64,000 bases of DNA from Undaria pinnatifida (GCA_012845835.1 JABAKD010000023.1:21360203-21424202); one strand, 5' to 3'. Positions 9,274-19,065 are shown, counted from the first letter of the stretch. Numbers and translations are program-made. Notes: generated from the sequence alone by a model not told the origin.

Positions 9274-10046
9274 CGGATTGCTTCGCGAACGGCAGAGTGT
9301 GCCTCACCGAGCAAATTTTTTCCTCTCCACTTGTGTGGATCCTTGGCGTGGGGGTCGTCCGCCCGGAGACCTATACCCCACACAGTGTCTAGAGGACTGG
9401 CCTCTGCCAGAAATTTGTTGCCAGTTCTCAAAAGGTGATTTTTAATGGCTGGGTTCTGCGTAAATTTGGCATAGTTGCCAGATAACACGGCATTTTGCTT
9501 CTCCCTGTCCCAAACGGCGGCGTCAAAATTGCGCACACCTCGACCGACGCGCTTTTGTGTGCTGGGGTCAGACGATGACATGATGAGCTCCACTGCGCGA
9601 TGGTCTTTAAAAAGCCGAGCCTTTTCAGCCATCATAAACTGCTCCGCGCAAGAATATGAGACGTCGTCGACGACAAACGACGAAGGAGACCACTGCGAGA
9701 AAAAGGACGGCGGTTGCCAGAACAACACTACTTTGTCTGTAGAGTATTCGAGGGAAGGGTCAAAAGTTGACGGTGCCAACCCGTCGGAGGCCGTGTTAGG
9801 CATATGAGCTTGTAATGTCCCCGTCTGGGGACACCAGTCTCTGGCACTTTGGGCCTGCAGCGTCCCCGTCTGAGAACTCCCGGCCTCGGGAGCACGGCGC
9901 GAGCCCGAACCCACGGGTGGTCGCGTCGTGGCCTTGTCGCTCTTTGGCGTAAAATTGCAAGGAACTGCTCTCACTGCACCCGAAGGGACAGGGGGCTCGG
10001 AGCTGTTACTGCTTGACGAGAGGCGCGATTCCTTCCGTATCTTCAC
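9265..10046 (-). CDS. NADAR domain (YbiA-like) within the retrotransposon polyprotein (Element 1)
   Basis: Residues about 105-260 (9283-9734) form a complete NADAR domain. Motifs in order: FWQPPSFFSQWSPSSF, SCAEQFMMAEKA (conserved Glu), GRGVRNFDAAVWDREK, KFTQNPAIKNHLL, AEASPLDTVWGIGL, then DP, a conserved Trp, and GKNLLGEA. NADAR proteins act on ADP-ribose-type N-glycosidic bonds; some family members remove ADP-ribose from nucleobases and YbiA acts on riboflavin-pathway intermediates. The first 100 residues are a Ser/Pro-rich linker containing a twice-repeated TGTLQA motif. Upstream, one extra G relative to Element 2 (about 10028-10034) shifts the frame from the linker ORF. Downstream the MITE interrupts. 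Subtracting both, linker, NADAR, PR and RT share one frame. ATG at 10046 is therefore probably not a real start. A function in protecting cDNA or Gag from host ADP-ribosylation is inference. Confidence 0.88.
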
Positions 10047-10698
10047 GGGAATAGCGTCCAGCTGATCGGGCTGGAGGCCGTGGCGTCACCACTGGCCCGT
10101 TGCGCAGTGTCGGATCTATATCCTGTGCCACTGGGGCAGACGTAGCCTGATGCACGTGGGTTTGCGTGCTTAAAGACGGATCAGGGCCCGTAGACCCTGT
10201 GGGCGTCTTCGAGAGCGGGGCTCGGGCAAGTGGAAATAAATTCTTCGCCCGAGAGGGCTCCTTCCCGTTAGCCCTCTTGAAGGAGAGAGACGAGGTAGCT
10301 AAGCTTGTCGGCTCCTCCTTGATGGGAAAAAGGATAGAGCGCCCGCTACTATCGCGAGGAGACACCGACTCAAATCTTGGAAAAGATCTCGGTGCATATG
10401 GGTTGGCTTTCCCACACCTCAAGCCAACCGCCGCTGTACGGTCAGGAAGAGGTGGAGACGAACCCGCTCGCGTATGGGGGCGACGCGTCGTCGCCGCAGT
10501 CTTCTTGCTGCGCGACGCGTGCCTGAAGGGAGCGTGCAAGGTGCAGGCTCCTGAGTCATGGTTGAGGGGGGCAGCGTTAGGGGCGCGTGCCTCCGTTGTC
10601 GAGCTTGAGCCACGGCAGGGGTTAACGTCGTTGGAAGTACTGGTCCCCATTGCCGAACTCGGACCATGATCGAGGGGGGCGTCACTGTGGGCGCGCAC
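10006..10698 (-). CDS. Linker segment of Gag-Pol, Pro/Ser/Thr-rich (Element 1)
   Basis: A 230-residue disordered-looking segment rich in Ser, Pro, Thr and Arg. It is conserved with Element 2 (27420-27722), including KTPTGST and PVAQ motifs, which shows it was translated. No domain is recognised. Relative to Gag it lies in the -1 frame, overlapping the Gag-frame continuation between 10698 and 10419, so a -1 frameshift between Gag and Pol is possible. It overlaps the start of the NADAR ORF by 41 bp in another frame because of a one-base difference from Element 2. Confidence 0.65.
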   Translation of the reverse strand: MRAHSDAPLDHGPSSAMGTSTSNDVNPCRGSSSTTEARAPNAAPLNHDSGACTLHAPFRHASRSKKTAATTRRPHTRAGSSPPLPDRTAAVGLRCGKANPYAPRSFPRFESVSPRDSSGRSILFPIKEEPTSLATSSLSFKRANGKEPSRAKNLFPLARAPLSKTPTGSTGPDPSLSTQTHVHQATSAPVAQDIDPTLRNGPVVTPRPPARSAGRYSREDTEGIAPLVKQ

Positions 10699-10943
10699 CC
10701 CTTCGTAGAAAAGGTAACCTGGCTGGGGGGGGGCATACTGGGAGCCCTGGTCCCCACCGCCGGCACTGCGCCGTGGAAGTCATCAGGCGACGTAGGAGCC
10801 CTTGGGCTCTTGACAGAAGTAATTTGTGCCGCGCCACGTGTAAGGCGAACGACAGGCACACGAGCATCTTGTGAAATCAAAGGAAGTGTCCCCGACAGTG
10901 CCGTCGGCGTACGGGTCGGGTGTGCCGTACCGCCGTCGCCCTG

Positions 10944-12968
10944 TCAGTTGCCAGTGCGAAAGGTACCTGGTTGGCGCGCGTTGGGGTTTCCGCTCGGATT
11001 GTGGGTTGCCCCGAAACGTTCCCCCGGAGCAGACACGGAAGCCGAGGAGGCTGGCGAGGGCGGGACAGCACCTTGTTGGCCAGGCGTGTATGTGCTGTTG
11101 TTGTTACCGCTGTGGCTGTTTGTCCGTCCCTGGTCCCGTGGGTACCCTCGTGATTGGTTTGAACGATTTCGGCGATTTTTGTTGTACGTTTGCGAGCGAG
11201 AAGAGCGTCCGTCGCGGCGATAGCTAACCATACGTGCTTGCCACCGTCGGAAAAAGTCATCATCGCCAAGTTGACCAAGTTCAGGGTTTAGACAGCCGCT
11301 GGCGTTGATAAAGGGATGCTTACAGTTGCGTAAGGAATGAGTGTATTCGTGACAGTTGAGGCAATGACCCCTGTTTTCTCGGAGAGCCGCGGCGCGGGCA
11401 GAGGGCGTGAGGAGGCCGCTCCAGAGGGGAGGGTCGTCGGTCTTAAACGAGGCACTAACAGCGAAAACTTCTGCATAGTGTTGTTCTTCTAGGGGCCAGC
11501 AGTTGGACATTTTGTCGAGCCAGGGATCGGTGGAAGCAACAATCGGCATGACAATCGGATTATGGCTCGAACCCGTCTGCCAAGAAGGCGACTGGGACAG
11601 CACTCGGCCCTGGCCGCGCCCATGAACGGCGGGCCGGGGCCCCGACGGGGCGGATGACCGCGATCCCGTCGAAGAAACAGGTAGAGAAAAATGTTTTTCG
11701 CCGTTGACGGCAGGTGTCTTATTGTGCGCCAAGTCACTGAACGCTTTCCACATGGCATCAAACGAGGCGTATGGCCGTGGGTCCGTAGCCTTCGAGCCAG
11801 GGTATAACGTAGGCATGAGGGTCGGAAACTGCTCGTTGACCGCCATCCTAACCACCTCCAGTACGACATCCGTCCCCGGGGACAAAACACGCTCACTCCC
11901 CGTGACTGCCGATACTAGCGCACGGAACTCCCGACTGAAATCAGAAAAAGGCGTGCCGTTACACACTCCAAAAGTGTGCAACTTAGTGTAGCCTTCGCTC
12001 GTGTCGACCCGGTCAAAGTGCGTCACGAGCAGGCGTAGCAGGAGGGAGAAAGCCTCGGGCCCAGATGCTCCTCCGTCCAACGCTCTTGACACCTGTCCAA
12101 AAAAATCGTCGATCAAGGTGGTCATGCGAGCGGTCGTGGGCCTGTCAGGTGTTATGGCACGGTTGAATGCCAGGCGGAGGGGGTGGATCCAACCGGGAAC
12201 CCACATGGGGGCACGTACACCCTCTTGGCAACGGTCGTCACAGCGCATGAGTATGTCAGTCATGGCAGACCGAACCGAACGTGTGAGTTGCTGTAGGCCG
12301 TCAGACTTGTTCAAAGAGACGGGGAACGGTAGCACAGACATGCGTGATACGTCCTTGTGGGAGAGCTTAACATAGGCGCGCCTAACCGAGTCATCGAGCG
12401 TGGATTTAGCTAGAGCCGCGGCGGTAGCAAGTTCGGCGGTACGCTCGCGAGCCAAATCCGAAGAAACAGCCTTGGTGTGGTCACCCGACACAGTTAGTTT
12501 GCTCAGCCGGTCGGCGGACGAGGCAATATCCACCAGGGAAGGAGTTACTTGCCTCCTGCCAGCTACCACGGTCACCTCGCCGTGGTCCGTGTTCGAGCTC
12601 GAAGACGAGCGGGAGGACGTTGACGACCCGTCCCACGCTGAGGGCCCTCGTGTGCTGTTTCGCCGTCCTCCGGTGCCTCCTCCCGAGCTGCGACCGCCGC
12701 CCCGGTTGGTTCGGGCCTGGTTGCTCCCTTGGCGGCGCTGTGGGCCACCACCAGTACCCGACGTTCCTCCCGCGCTTCCACCACCGTTGCCACCACCGCG
12801 ACGGTTGTGGTGGCCACCACTCCCACCGTTTTCCCCCTTTCCCCCACTTTGGCCGCCACCACCCCCGGAGTTGCCACCTCCACGGTTGCGGTCCCCCCGA
12901 TCACGGCTGCCACCGCGCCGCTGTTTGGTGGAGCGCCTTTCTCCAGCGCTTCCTTTGGAGTCGGCCAC
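10944..12968 (-). CDS. gag: Gag-like protein, RGG-rich with a CCHC zinc knuckle (Element 1)
   Basis: About 670 residues. The N-terminal 130 are Gly/Arg/Ser-rich (RGG-type, likely RNA-binding and disordered). The middle is a capsid-like helical region, not assignable by eye. A zinc knuckle CX2CX4HX4C (CLNCHEYTHSLRNC) lies near residues 536-549, followed by an Asn/Arg/Ser-rich tail. It packages element RNA in virus-like particles. The codon at 12968 is GTG, with an in-frame TGA just upstream, so this is not a genuine start: translation probably enters from the ORF at 13228, which overlaps in another frame. The terminator is TGA followed by CAG; the same frame then stays open to 10419, so read-through, or decay of a sense codon, is possible. 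Confidence 0.85.
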   Translation of the reverse strand: MADSKGSAGERRSTKQRRGGSRDRGDRNRGGGNSGGGGGQSGGKGENGGSGGHHNRRGGGNGGGSAGGTSGTGGGPQRRQGSNQARTNRGGGRSSGGGTGGRRNSTRGPSAWDGSSTSSRSSSSSNTDHGEVTVVAGRRQVTPSLVDIASSADRLSKLTVSGDHTKAVSSDLARERTAELATAAALAKSTLDDSVRRAYVKLSHKDVSRMSVLPFPVSLNKSDGLQQLTRSVRSAMTDILMRCDDRCQEGVRAPMWVPGWIHPLRLAFNRAITPDRPTTARMTTLIDDFFGQVSRALDGGASGPEAFSLLLRLLVTHFDRVDTSEGYTKLHTFGVCNGTPFSDFSREFRALVSAVTGSERVLSPGTDVVLEVVRMAVNEQFPTLMPTLYPGSKATDPRPYASFDAMWKAFSDLAHNKTPAVNGEKHFSLPVSSTGSRSSAPSGPRPAVHGRGQGRVLSQSPSWQTGSSHNPIVMPIVASTDPWLDKMSNCWPLEEQHYAEVFAVSASFKTDDPPLWSGLLTPSARAAALRENRGHCLNCHEYTHSLRNCKHPFINASGCLNPELGQLGDDDFFRRWQARMVSYRRDGRSSRSQTYNKNRRNRSNQSRGYPRDQGRTNSHSGNNNSTYTPGQQGAVPPSPASSASVSAPGERFGATHNPSGNPNARQPGTFRTGN

Positions 12969-13228
12969 AGGACTGGGTCAGGGGCGTCGTCGTGGGCCAA
13001 TCTTAAGACTTTGACCAAAACGAGGGTAGGTGCTCGCCTCATCTGCCCGAAGGCGGACGAGTTGTCCCGGCGAGCCCAGACTGCTCCGACCGAAAGGTCT
13101 TCCGCCTTGAACGACGACCGTCGCTCTGAAGTTAGAAGGGCCTTGGCCGCTGCTATCACCCCCTCCGCCAGATGCGCCGAGAACTCGACCCTCGGCGTGG
13201 TAGCCATGTACTGGACGCTGCCAGACAT
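12966..13228 (-). CDS. Likely N-terminal part of Gag, now in another frame (Element 1)
   Basis: An ATG-initiated segment of about 87 residues (beginning MSGSVQYMATTPRVEF) runs up to the point where the Gag frame opens. Continued in its own frame it becomes Ala/Val-rich shadow sequence. It is in the same frame as the coiled-coil ORF that ends 27 bp upstream. I read it as the original Gag start, separated from the rest by an indel near 12970-13000 or by programmed frameshifting. No family is recognised. Confidence 0.45.
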
Positions 13229-13255
13229 AAAAACGTCGTCCCCGGGTCGTGTATC

Positions 13256-13894
13256 TTAAGAGGCAACACTCAGCGGGCGCGCCGAGGAAGGGGCAGCTCT
13301 CGCCGGAGTCGATGTAGCTGAGAGGGCAACGGCTTGACGTGCCCTCTCTACCGCGCGGGACGCCTCACGAGCAGCGGCCCTCGCCTGATCGATGGCGTGA
13401 TCCTCACGGCGTCGACGTTCGTTATCTAGCCGTTTGCGTTCCTCTCGTCGAAGCAGGGTTGCGTTGGCTTCGTCGAGAGCTCTTTGGGCCCGAGAAATTT
13501 CAGACTCTGAGTCTGAGGGGCCAGCATGGGAGCGCTGGTCTCCGTAGCTCTGGGGAAGGCACTCTGTCGAGCGCGGAGAGGTCAGATGTCGACGGTGGTG
13601 CTCTGAGGACAGCTGGAGATGCTCCCTCGAGGCGGGGGATATTTGTCGTCGTGATGTCTCCGCGCCCGGTAGGAGTTTTTCCGCCTCGTCGACCGGCGAG
13701 TCGGGGTGGTCGGACGGTGTGCCGTGTTGTTGACTCGTGTTGGAGTCACTATCGTCGTCCAGGTTTTCGGCGCGTCCTCCTCGTCTCGATTCGCGGGACC
13801 TCGAGCGTTCCCGTCCTTCTCCCTGGGCCTCCTGGATGGGGCGCGTGGAGGACCGCAGCCTGCCCGAGTAGCCCCCATCGTCACTGGTGGACAT
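13256..13894 (-). CDS. Charged coiled-coil ORF at the 5' end of the Element 1 coding region
   Basis: 212 residues, ATG start. The N-terminal half is Ser/Arg/Asp-rich and disordered-looking. Residues about 125-190 are rich in Glu, Arg, Ala and Leu with heptad-like spacing (a run such as LLRREERKRLDNERRRRED), suggesting a coiled coil. The ORF ends in TAA and the same frame reopens at once in the next ORF (13228). It is the first ORF after the long leader, so it may be an accessory protein or an N-terminal extension of Gag. No homologue is recognised, and Elements 2 and 3 have lost this region. Confidence 0.5.
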   Translation of the reverse strand: MSTSDDGGYSGRLRSSTRPIQEAQGEGRERSRSRESRRGGRAENLDDDSDSNTSQQHGTPSDHPDSPVDEAEKLLPGAETSRRQISPASREHLQLSSEHHRRHLTSPRSTECLPQSYGDQRSHAGPSDSESEISRAQRALDEANATLLRREERKRLDNERRRREDHAIDQARAAAREASRAVERARQAVALSATSTPARAAPSSARPLSVAS

Positions 13895-14059
13895 GGTGCC
13901 AAGGTGTAGTGAAGGGGGGGGGGGATAGGAACGACGCGTGAAGAAGCTATGGAGACAGATAAATTTTTGTGGTGTTCCTGCTCCAAGGAGCGGTATATCT
14001 GTGTTTCAGCAAACAGCAACAATATGGGCCTTAACGCCGTCCAGCCTTAGTGATGGTAG

Positions 14060-15440
14060 CAGCCACGTCAACTAGCCGTATAAGAGGAGTACAGCAGTAA
14101 CAAGGTACCAATCATCATAACCGCAACATAAGAGCAGCGCCCAGTCTGACCGTAGGGTATATGGGTAACGCCCGCACGAACCGCAGTACAAGGAGCCAAA
14201 ACTGGGCAGCACTGACCCTAACCGCAGTGCAGGGGGTGCAACACAGTAAGGGTACGTCTGCAGCCATCGCACTTGAACAGGCATCATTCGACCTAGGCGG
14301 GGGGAGGTAGCACAGGAAAGCGTCGCCCAAAACGCCCACGCTCATCGGACCAAAACAGGCAGCATTCACCCTAGGTGTAGTGTAGGGGATATCACAAAAA
14401 CGGTTCGCCCAACACGCCGACGCTCATCGCACCAAAACAGGCAGCATTTACCCTAGGTGTAGTGTAGGGGTGGAAGCACAGTGTAAGATCGCCCAACACG
14501 CTGACACTCAGCGCACCAAAACGGGCAGCATTTACCCTAGGTGTAGTGTAGGGGGGGAGCACAGTGAAAGGTCACCCAACACGCTGACACTCGTCGCACC
14601 AAAACAGGCAGCATTTAACCTAGGTGTAGTGTAGGGGGGGGAGCACAGTGAAAGGTCACCCAACACGCTGACACTCGTCGCACCAAAACAGGCAGCATTT
14701 ACCCTAGGTGTAGTGTAGGGGTGGAAGCACAGTGTAAGATCGCCCAACACGCTGACACTCATCGCACCAAAACGGGCAGCATTTACCCTAGGTGTAGTGT
14801 AGGGGGGGGAGCACAGTGAAAAGTCACCCAACACGCTGACACTCGTCGCACCAAAACAGGCAGCATTTAACCTAGGTGTAGTGTAGGGGTGGAAGCACAG
14901 TGTAAGATCGCCCAACACGCTGACACTCATCGCACCAAAACGGGCAGCATTTACCCTAGGTGTAGTGTAGGGGGGGGAGCACAGTGAAAGGTCACCCAAC
15001 ACGCTAACACTCGTCGCACTAAAACAGGCAGCATTTAACCTAGGTGTAGTGTAGGGGTGGAAGCACAGTGTAATATCGCCCAACATGATGACACTCATCG
15101 CACCAAAACGGGCAGCATTTACCCTAGGTGTAGTGTAGGGCGGAGCACAGTGAAAGGTCACCCAACACGCTGACACTGGTCGCACCAAAACGGGCAGCAT
15201 TTACCCTAGGTGCAGTGTAGAGGGGGAGCACAGTGAAGGATCGTGCAGCCAACCGTATAAAAATGGGCAGCATCTGCCCCCACAGTAGTGTAGTGGGGGG
15301 TAGGACAGTATACGTTCGCGCACCAACCGTATTTAAAAAAAAACGGGCATTATAACCCCCCCAAACAAAGTAATTTCCCTCGACCGCACTGAAGGGGGAC
15401 GGTCGCGCCTACAGTAGTGCTGATTGCTGCAGCATCGCTG
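14060..15440. repeat. 84-bp satellite array with alternating unit types in the 5' leader of Element 1
   Basis: Well-ordered units begin at CTAGG: 14371, 14453, 14537, 14620, 14704, 14788, 14872, 14956, 15040, 15124 and 15206, mostly 84 bp apart. Two variants alternate (one with GTGGAAGCACAGTGTAAGATCGCCC-like sequence, one with GGGGAGCACAGTGAAAGGTCACCC-like sequence), giving a 168-bp higher-order unit. Copies decay outward on both sides (14060-14370 and 15206-15440). Because 84 is a multiple of three, the minus strand stays open for 222 codons across the array. Confidence 0.9.
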
Positions 15441-16880
15441 CTGTGTTCACAGGTAACGGCAATTTCAACCGCACCAAGATGGGTAGTGTAGTACCAACAC
15501 CAGCTGTAGAAAAATGTGCACGCCCACAGTCGAATAAAAAGGCTGTTTGCCCCCAAAGGTACCGCATTAAACGGGCTGTTCTCCACTGCACTAGTAAAAA
15601 CTGTGAAGCGCAGTATCTCCGCGAACTGTGTAGTAAGCGCTCTGTAACAGGCAGTAGCTGTCCGAACATGTGCAGAGAAGAAGAAAAAACAAATTCCAGC
15701 GTAGACCCTAGCAATATCGTGAAGGGCAGCACATGTACCGGCAGGAAGACGGCCTAACGCCCGGACAGCTGAAAATAAATCCGTACCCACTCCCACCGAT
15801 AAAGGGACAGTTACGTTGACAGCAGTGCGGAGTGCCGCACGGTCACAGCTGTGCATACACAGAAAGTGGTATTATAGTCCCCGCGTACCCATGAATGGGA
15901 GAATATAGGGAATCGCACACACCAACAGCCTTGCCCAAAAAAAGCCAGCACAGAGTTTCAGCGTTCACTAGGTTCAAGTCCTAGTCACGGAGGGGCCAGG
16001 ACGAAAAAAAAAACTCTCGAATCGAACTTGCAAGGAGCACTCGCACAGCAGTGGGGGGTGTCAGAGCTGCGGTGCTGTAACTGTGGACGCTGGGGCAGTG
16101 AAGGGTCGAGCTATGTGGTGTATGAGCAGGAGCAAAGTAGGCGGCTTGGCTGCTGTACAGTGACTTCTACAGCAGAGAATCCGGCGTTATATGGCAGGCA
16201 TTGACAGCGAGCCCATTGTGCTGCACTGTAGTTGGCACCTCTGCAAAAATGATGGTGGTTGAAGCTACGCGACGGACAGCAGTAGTGGAACGCTGTTGAT
16301 CGAGAAAGATCGGAGAGGGGTCCGAGGTGTGTCAAATTAGTAGCTTGTACTAATTTCGGCAGAAAGGGGGCAGCTGCTTGTTCGACGCACAAGAATGATC
16401 GACGAATGTACTGAAACCCATACGATAACGCGTGTACTGGAAAATTCGCCAAACGAAAAATCCCAAACATTCCACGAGCACCGCCTGTTCCTTCCCAGGT
16501 AGATCACAAGGAAGGAGCCCCGACATGAGCTCCTAGAGCACGGTGCCCGTAGTCCAATGGGGTCCCACGAAGGGCGGTTTGGCTCCGACAGCAAAGGATG
16601 TGCTGGGCGATGGGCTCTCTCAGCGAGCAAAGTCCCCTTCGAAGGTCATTCGAAGGGTTGATTCCAGTATGCTTGTCCGTGGCATGTCGTGCATATGCCT
16701 CCGAGCCCCAAAGCGCGAAAAAAAAGTACGAGTCGATGGCCGATCTTGGGGCTTGTGCTGGCAACTCGCGGATATGCGCTGTGGAACATGCTGGCAGAGC
16801 GCGGAGCAAACAAGTCTGATGGGTGGGGCTCGGGCAGTTCCACTGCGGAGTGGTCTATGACCAGCTGGCGGTGAACTGAT
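15441..16880. other. Long leader of Element 1, no gene recognised
   Basis: Degenerate sequence between the satellite and the 107-bp duplication. It contains an isolated tRNA T-arm-like stem (ACTAGG, loop TTCAAGT, CCTAGT, about 15968-15987) without the rest of a tRNA. The ORFs on either strand show no domain. Confidence 0.5.
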
Positions 16881-16887
16881 GCGGCCA

Positions 16888-17100
16888 AAGGCCGGGACGA
16901 GGGGTGTGCTCCGAAGAGCAGTGTCGTCCGCCCGTACTCGGAAAGTGTCCTCTGTGTGGTGCGTGCCCAGCAACCAACAGGAGGGACCAAAATTCGAGAC
17001 GAGGAGTGTGCTCCGCAGAGCAGTGTCGTCCGCACGTACTTGGAAGATGTCGTCCGTGTGGTACGTGCGCGGCGACCAACAGGAGGGGCCCCTGCCATCT
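16888..17100. repeat. Tandem duplication of about 107 bp in the leader of Element 1
   Basis: Two adjacent diverged copies share GGAGCACAC, CTCGTC, GACGACACTGCTCT and CTCCTGTTGGT in the same order (minus strand). The duplication lies just inside the 5' LTR and primer binding site. Confidence 0.75.
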
Positions 17101-17260
17101 CACTGCTGTTGTGGTCGCCGTTGTAGGAGGAAGGGCGCTCCCTCCATTCAGAAGCCACCCGAGAAGGAACAGGGGTCGTGGGCTCGATGGAAAGCAAAAG
17201 CAAAATCGCTACGAAAAAAAAATCGGAGAGATTAGGAGAACGCTGCCACAATAGCATATC

Positions 17261-17276
17261 AAGCTCGTCGACGCCA
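17261..17276 (-). other. Primer binding site of Element 1
   Basis: TGGCGTCGACGAGCTT on the minus strand, two bases inside the 5' LTR. It starts with the TGG expected of a tRNA-primed site. The primer tRNA is not identified. The TRIM at 61412 has TGGCGTCGTCGGCAGG in the equivalent position. Confidence 0.65.
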
Positions 17277-17278
17277 CA

Positions 17279-17548
17279 TGTGAAATTAAAGGGTGGAGGA
17301 CACAGAGTGCCCCCTGCAGGTCTGCCAATTGATCAGGTCCTCGGAGAGTACTCACTTTCGTTCCTTCGTAGAGATGTAGCTTTATTCGTTTCCACCAGAG
17401 CCCGGGATAGCTTCTGAGATCGGAGGCGCGTGCCTCCGATCTAATTCCTAACTTCCCCGAATATAATACGCCAACCTTATCATACGAAACCCATCCAAAT
17501 GATCTTAAATTCGGATACCTACAGGCCTTTCGAGGCCGTATCTTAACA
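17279..17548 (-). repeat. 5' LTR of Element 1
   Basis: 270 bp on the minus strand, from TGTTAAGATACGG to TTTAATTTCACA. It carries a TATA-like stretch, a near-palindrome at 17417-17442 and AATAAA (plus strand TTTATT near 17381). Confidence 0.95.
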
Positions 17549-17990
17549 TTTTCTTTTCTTTGTTTCTTTTCTCCAATTGACTTACGCCTGTCGTGCGTAT
17601 GCGTAGTGATAGATACTATTAATACGTGTAATATATACGTGGTAGTCTTCCTTGGGTGGCAATCGGAATAGTTGGTTTCTCCAGGCGTGAGTAATGAGAC
17701 GTATGCACCGGTATGGACCTGGCACATCGTAGACTGACTCCCGATTTCACTTTTTTATATGTTTCTGGTGGACGCATGATAATGAATTGCGTCAGCTGTG
17801 ATATATGCGTGTACCACCTTGGGTTGTTTGTGTTGTTTCCCTGGGGTATTCCTCAGCTCCAGACGGTGACTGGAGCCTGTCCTGTGACCACGGACTTGAT
17901 TATGCCAGTTAATGTGAGAACAACAACAACAATGAAAAAAAATGTAATCCTCATTCATAAAAATTTTATATATATATATTTGTAAAAAAT
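17549..17990 (+). repeat. Dispersed repeat flanking Element 1, inverted copy of 47700-48020
   Basis: Matches the reverse complement of about 47700-48010, for example CCAATTGACTT, ATACGTGGTAGTCTTCCTTGG and GGTATGGACCTGGCACAT. It is the target into which Element 1 inserted. The Cys/Tyr-rich ORF here is not a recognised gene. Confidence 0.8.
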
Positions 17991-18025
17991 AGCAGTACTG
18001 GTAGATACACCACCCACTCACTGCT

Positions 18026-18290
18026 GCTGTGACATACCTGGTATTGTGGTCTAGTACATAGACTGTCCGCTTATAATCCTGGTGGCCTTGGCTGGTTCGA
18101 ATCCGGGTGTCATTCATTAAGAAAAAAATATCCTCATGAAAAATCGATATTTTGTGTCAAAGAAAAAAATAGATAGCAATGTGACTTTGTGGTCTAGTAG
18201 ATAGACTGTTTGCTTAAAAGCCTGTTTTTCGTTGGTTGAATCCAGGCGTCATCGGGGAAAAAAATTATCCTCTTGAAAGAATAGATATTT
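18026..18290 (+). repeat. Dimeric tRNA-like SINE-type repeat
   Basis: Two tandem units, each with an A-box-like TGGTCTAGTA and a B-box region (GGTTCGAATCC in the first, GGTTGAATCC in the second). Each ends in GTGTCAT or GCGTCAT plus an A-rich ATATCCTC or TTATCCTC tail. In the first, TGACA near 18030 can pair with TGTCA near 18110. The same dimer is at 1930-2080. Confidence 0.5.
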
Positions 18291-19065
18291 TTTATACTCC
18301 GGAGTATAAAAATTGAAAAACGTCAGCTGTGAGTACGACCGATTGAATGGTTGAAACCCAAAGCAAGAAAGTAAAGAAAAGCTGGACCAATTTTAAATGT
18401 TCAGAAGATGAAAAACGAGTTCGAACGAATCAAATATAAAGGAGATAGTAAAAAATGAGTGAATGAAGAAACTGAAAAACGAAAAAAATACATTAATTGT
18501 CATAATAACTGGCCCACAGCTTCAGCTTGCTCCTGTTGCCTTGTGTTGTGTGCCCTTGGGCACATTATTATGAAAAAGCTCGCATGGACTTCTATTAAAA
18601 TGCAAGTTCAACTCCCTCGCATGGACGTCCATTAACATGAATGTTAAACTCCCGAAAAACCAAAGTTATTGCAAGTTAAACTCCCAAAAACAAAAAAATT
18701 GGAAAAAAATAGTAAAAAAATAAAAAGGGTAAAAAAATGTTCAGAACATGAAAAACGAGTTCGAACGAATCAAATTTGAAGGAGATAGTAGAATATGAAC
18801 GAAGAAAAAACTGAAAAAAAAACGAAAAATGCAATAATTAATTGACGAAATAAATGGAAGAACCAACAAAGCGTGGAAGAAAGCAAAGAAAAGCTGGAGC
18901 GGTGAAATAATGTTGCCAAGAGGTGCTTGTGCAGAGCTAATTGCCCTGCGCTAGAATCTGATGCTTGTTGATGTCACGTTCTGAACGGCAGTACGTGTGA
19001 CGAGAACACGGCACGTACATAATAAATGGTACCTGGTACCTGTATCATACCTGGTACTACTACTG
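18291..19065. other. AT-rich stretch without a gene; internal repeat
   Basis: A segment containing GTTCAGAAGATGAAAAACG at about 18400 recurs at about 18738, with flanking TTCGAACGAATCAAATWTRAAGGAGATAGTA-like sequence, as a direct repeat about 340 bp apart. No coding domain is seen. Confidence 0.5.

Larger units (their letters stand above)
2138..17548 (-). mobile_element. Element 1: full-length chromodomain Ty3/gypsy retrotransposon with a NADAR domain
   Basis: About 15.4 kb bounded by two LTRs (2138-2406 and 17279-17548) that differ at roughly six positions plus one indel, suggesting a fairly young insertion. Both LTRs start TGTTAAGATACGG and end in CA. A primer binding site (17261-17276) and a polypurine tract (2407-2420) sit where expected. 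AAAA flanks both ends, but in low-complexity sequence, so this is weak as a target duplication. The flanking DNA resembles the repeat at 47740-48060 read in reverse, so the element landed in that repeat. Coding order on the minus strand: coiled-coil ORF, Gag, linker, NADAR, PR, RT, RNase H, IN, chromodomain, Tudor-like tail. Stops, a one-base shift and a MITE break it. The 3.4-kb 5' leader is unusually long and contains a satellite array. Confidence 0.93.

Noticed and set aside
14532-15200. 222-codon minus-strand ORF with a 28-residue repeat
   Set aside because: It is the 84-bp satellite read in the frame that happens to lack stops. It lies in the untranslated leader of Element 1 and has no recognisable domain.
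15955-16000. tRNA gene
   Set aside because: Only a T-arm (ACTAGG TTCAAGT CCTAGT) is present. No acceptor, D-arm or anticodon arm can be built around it.
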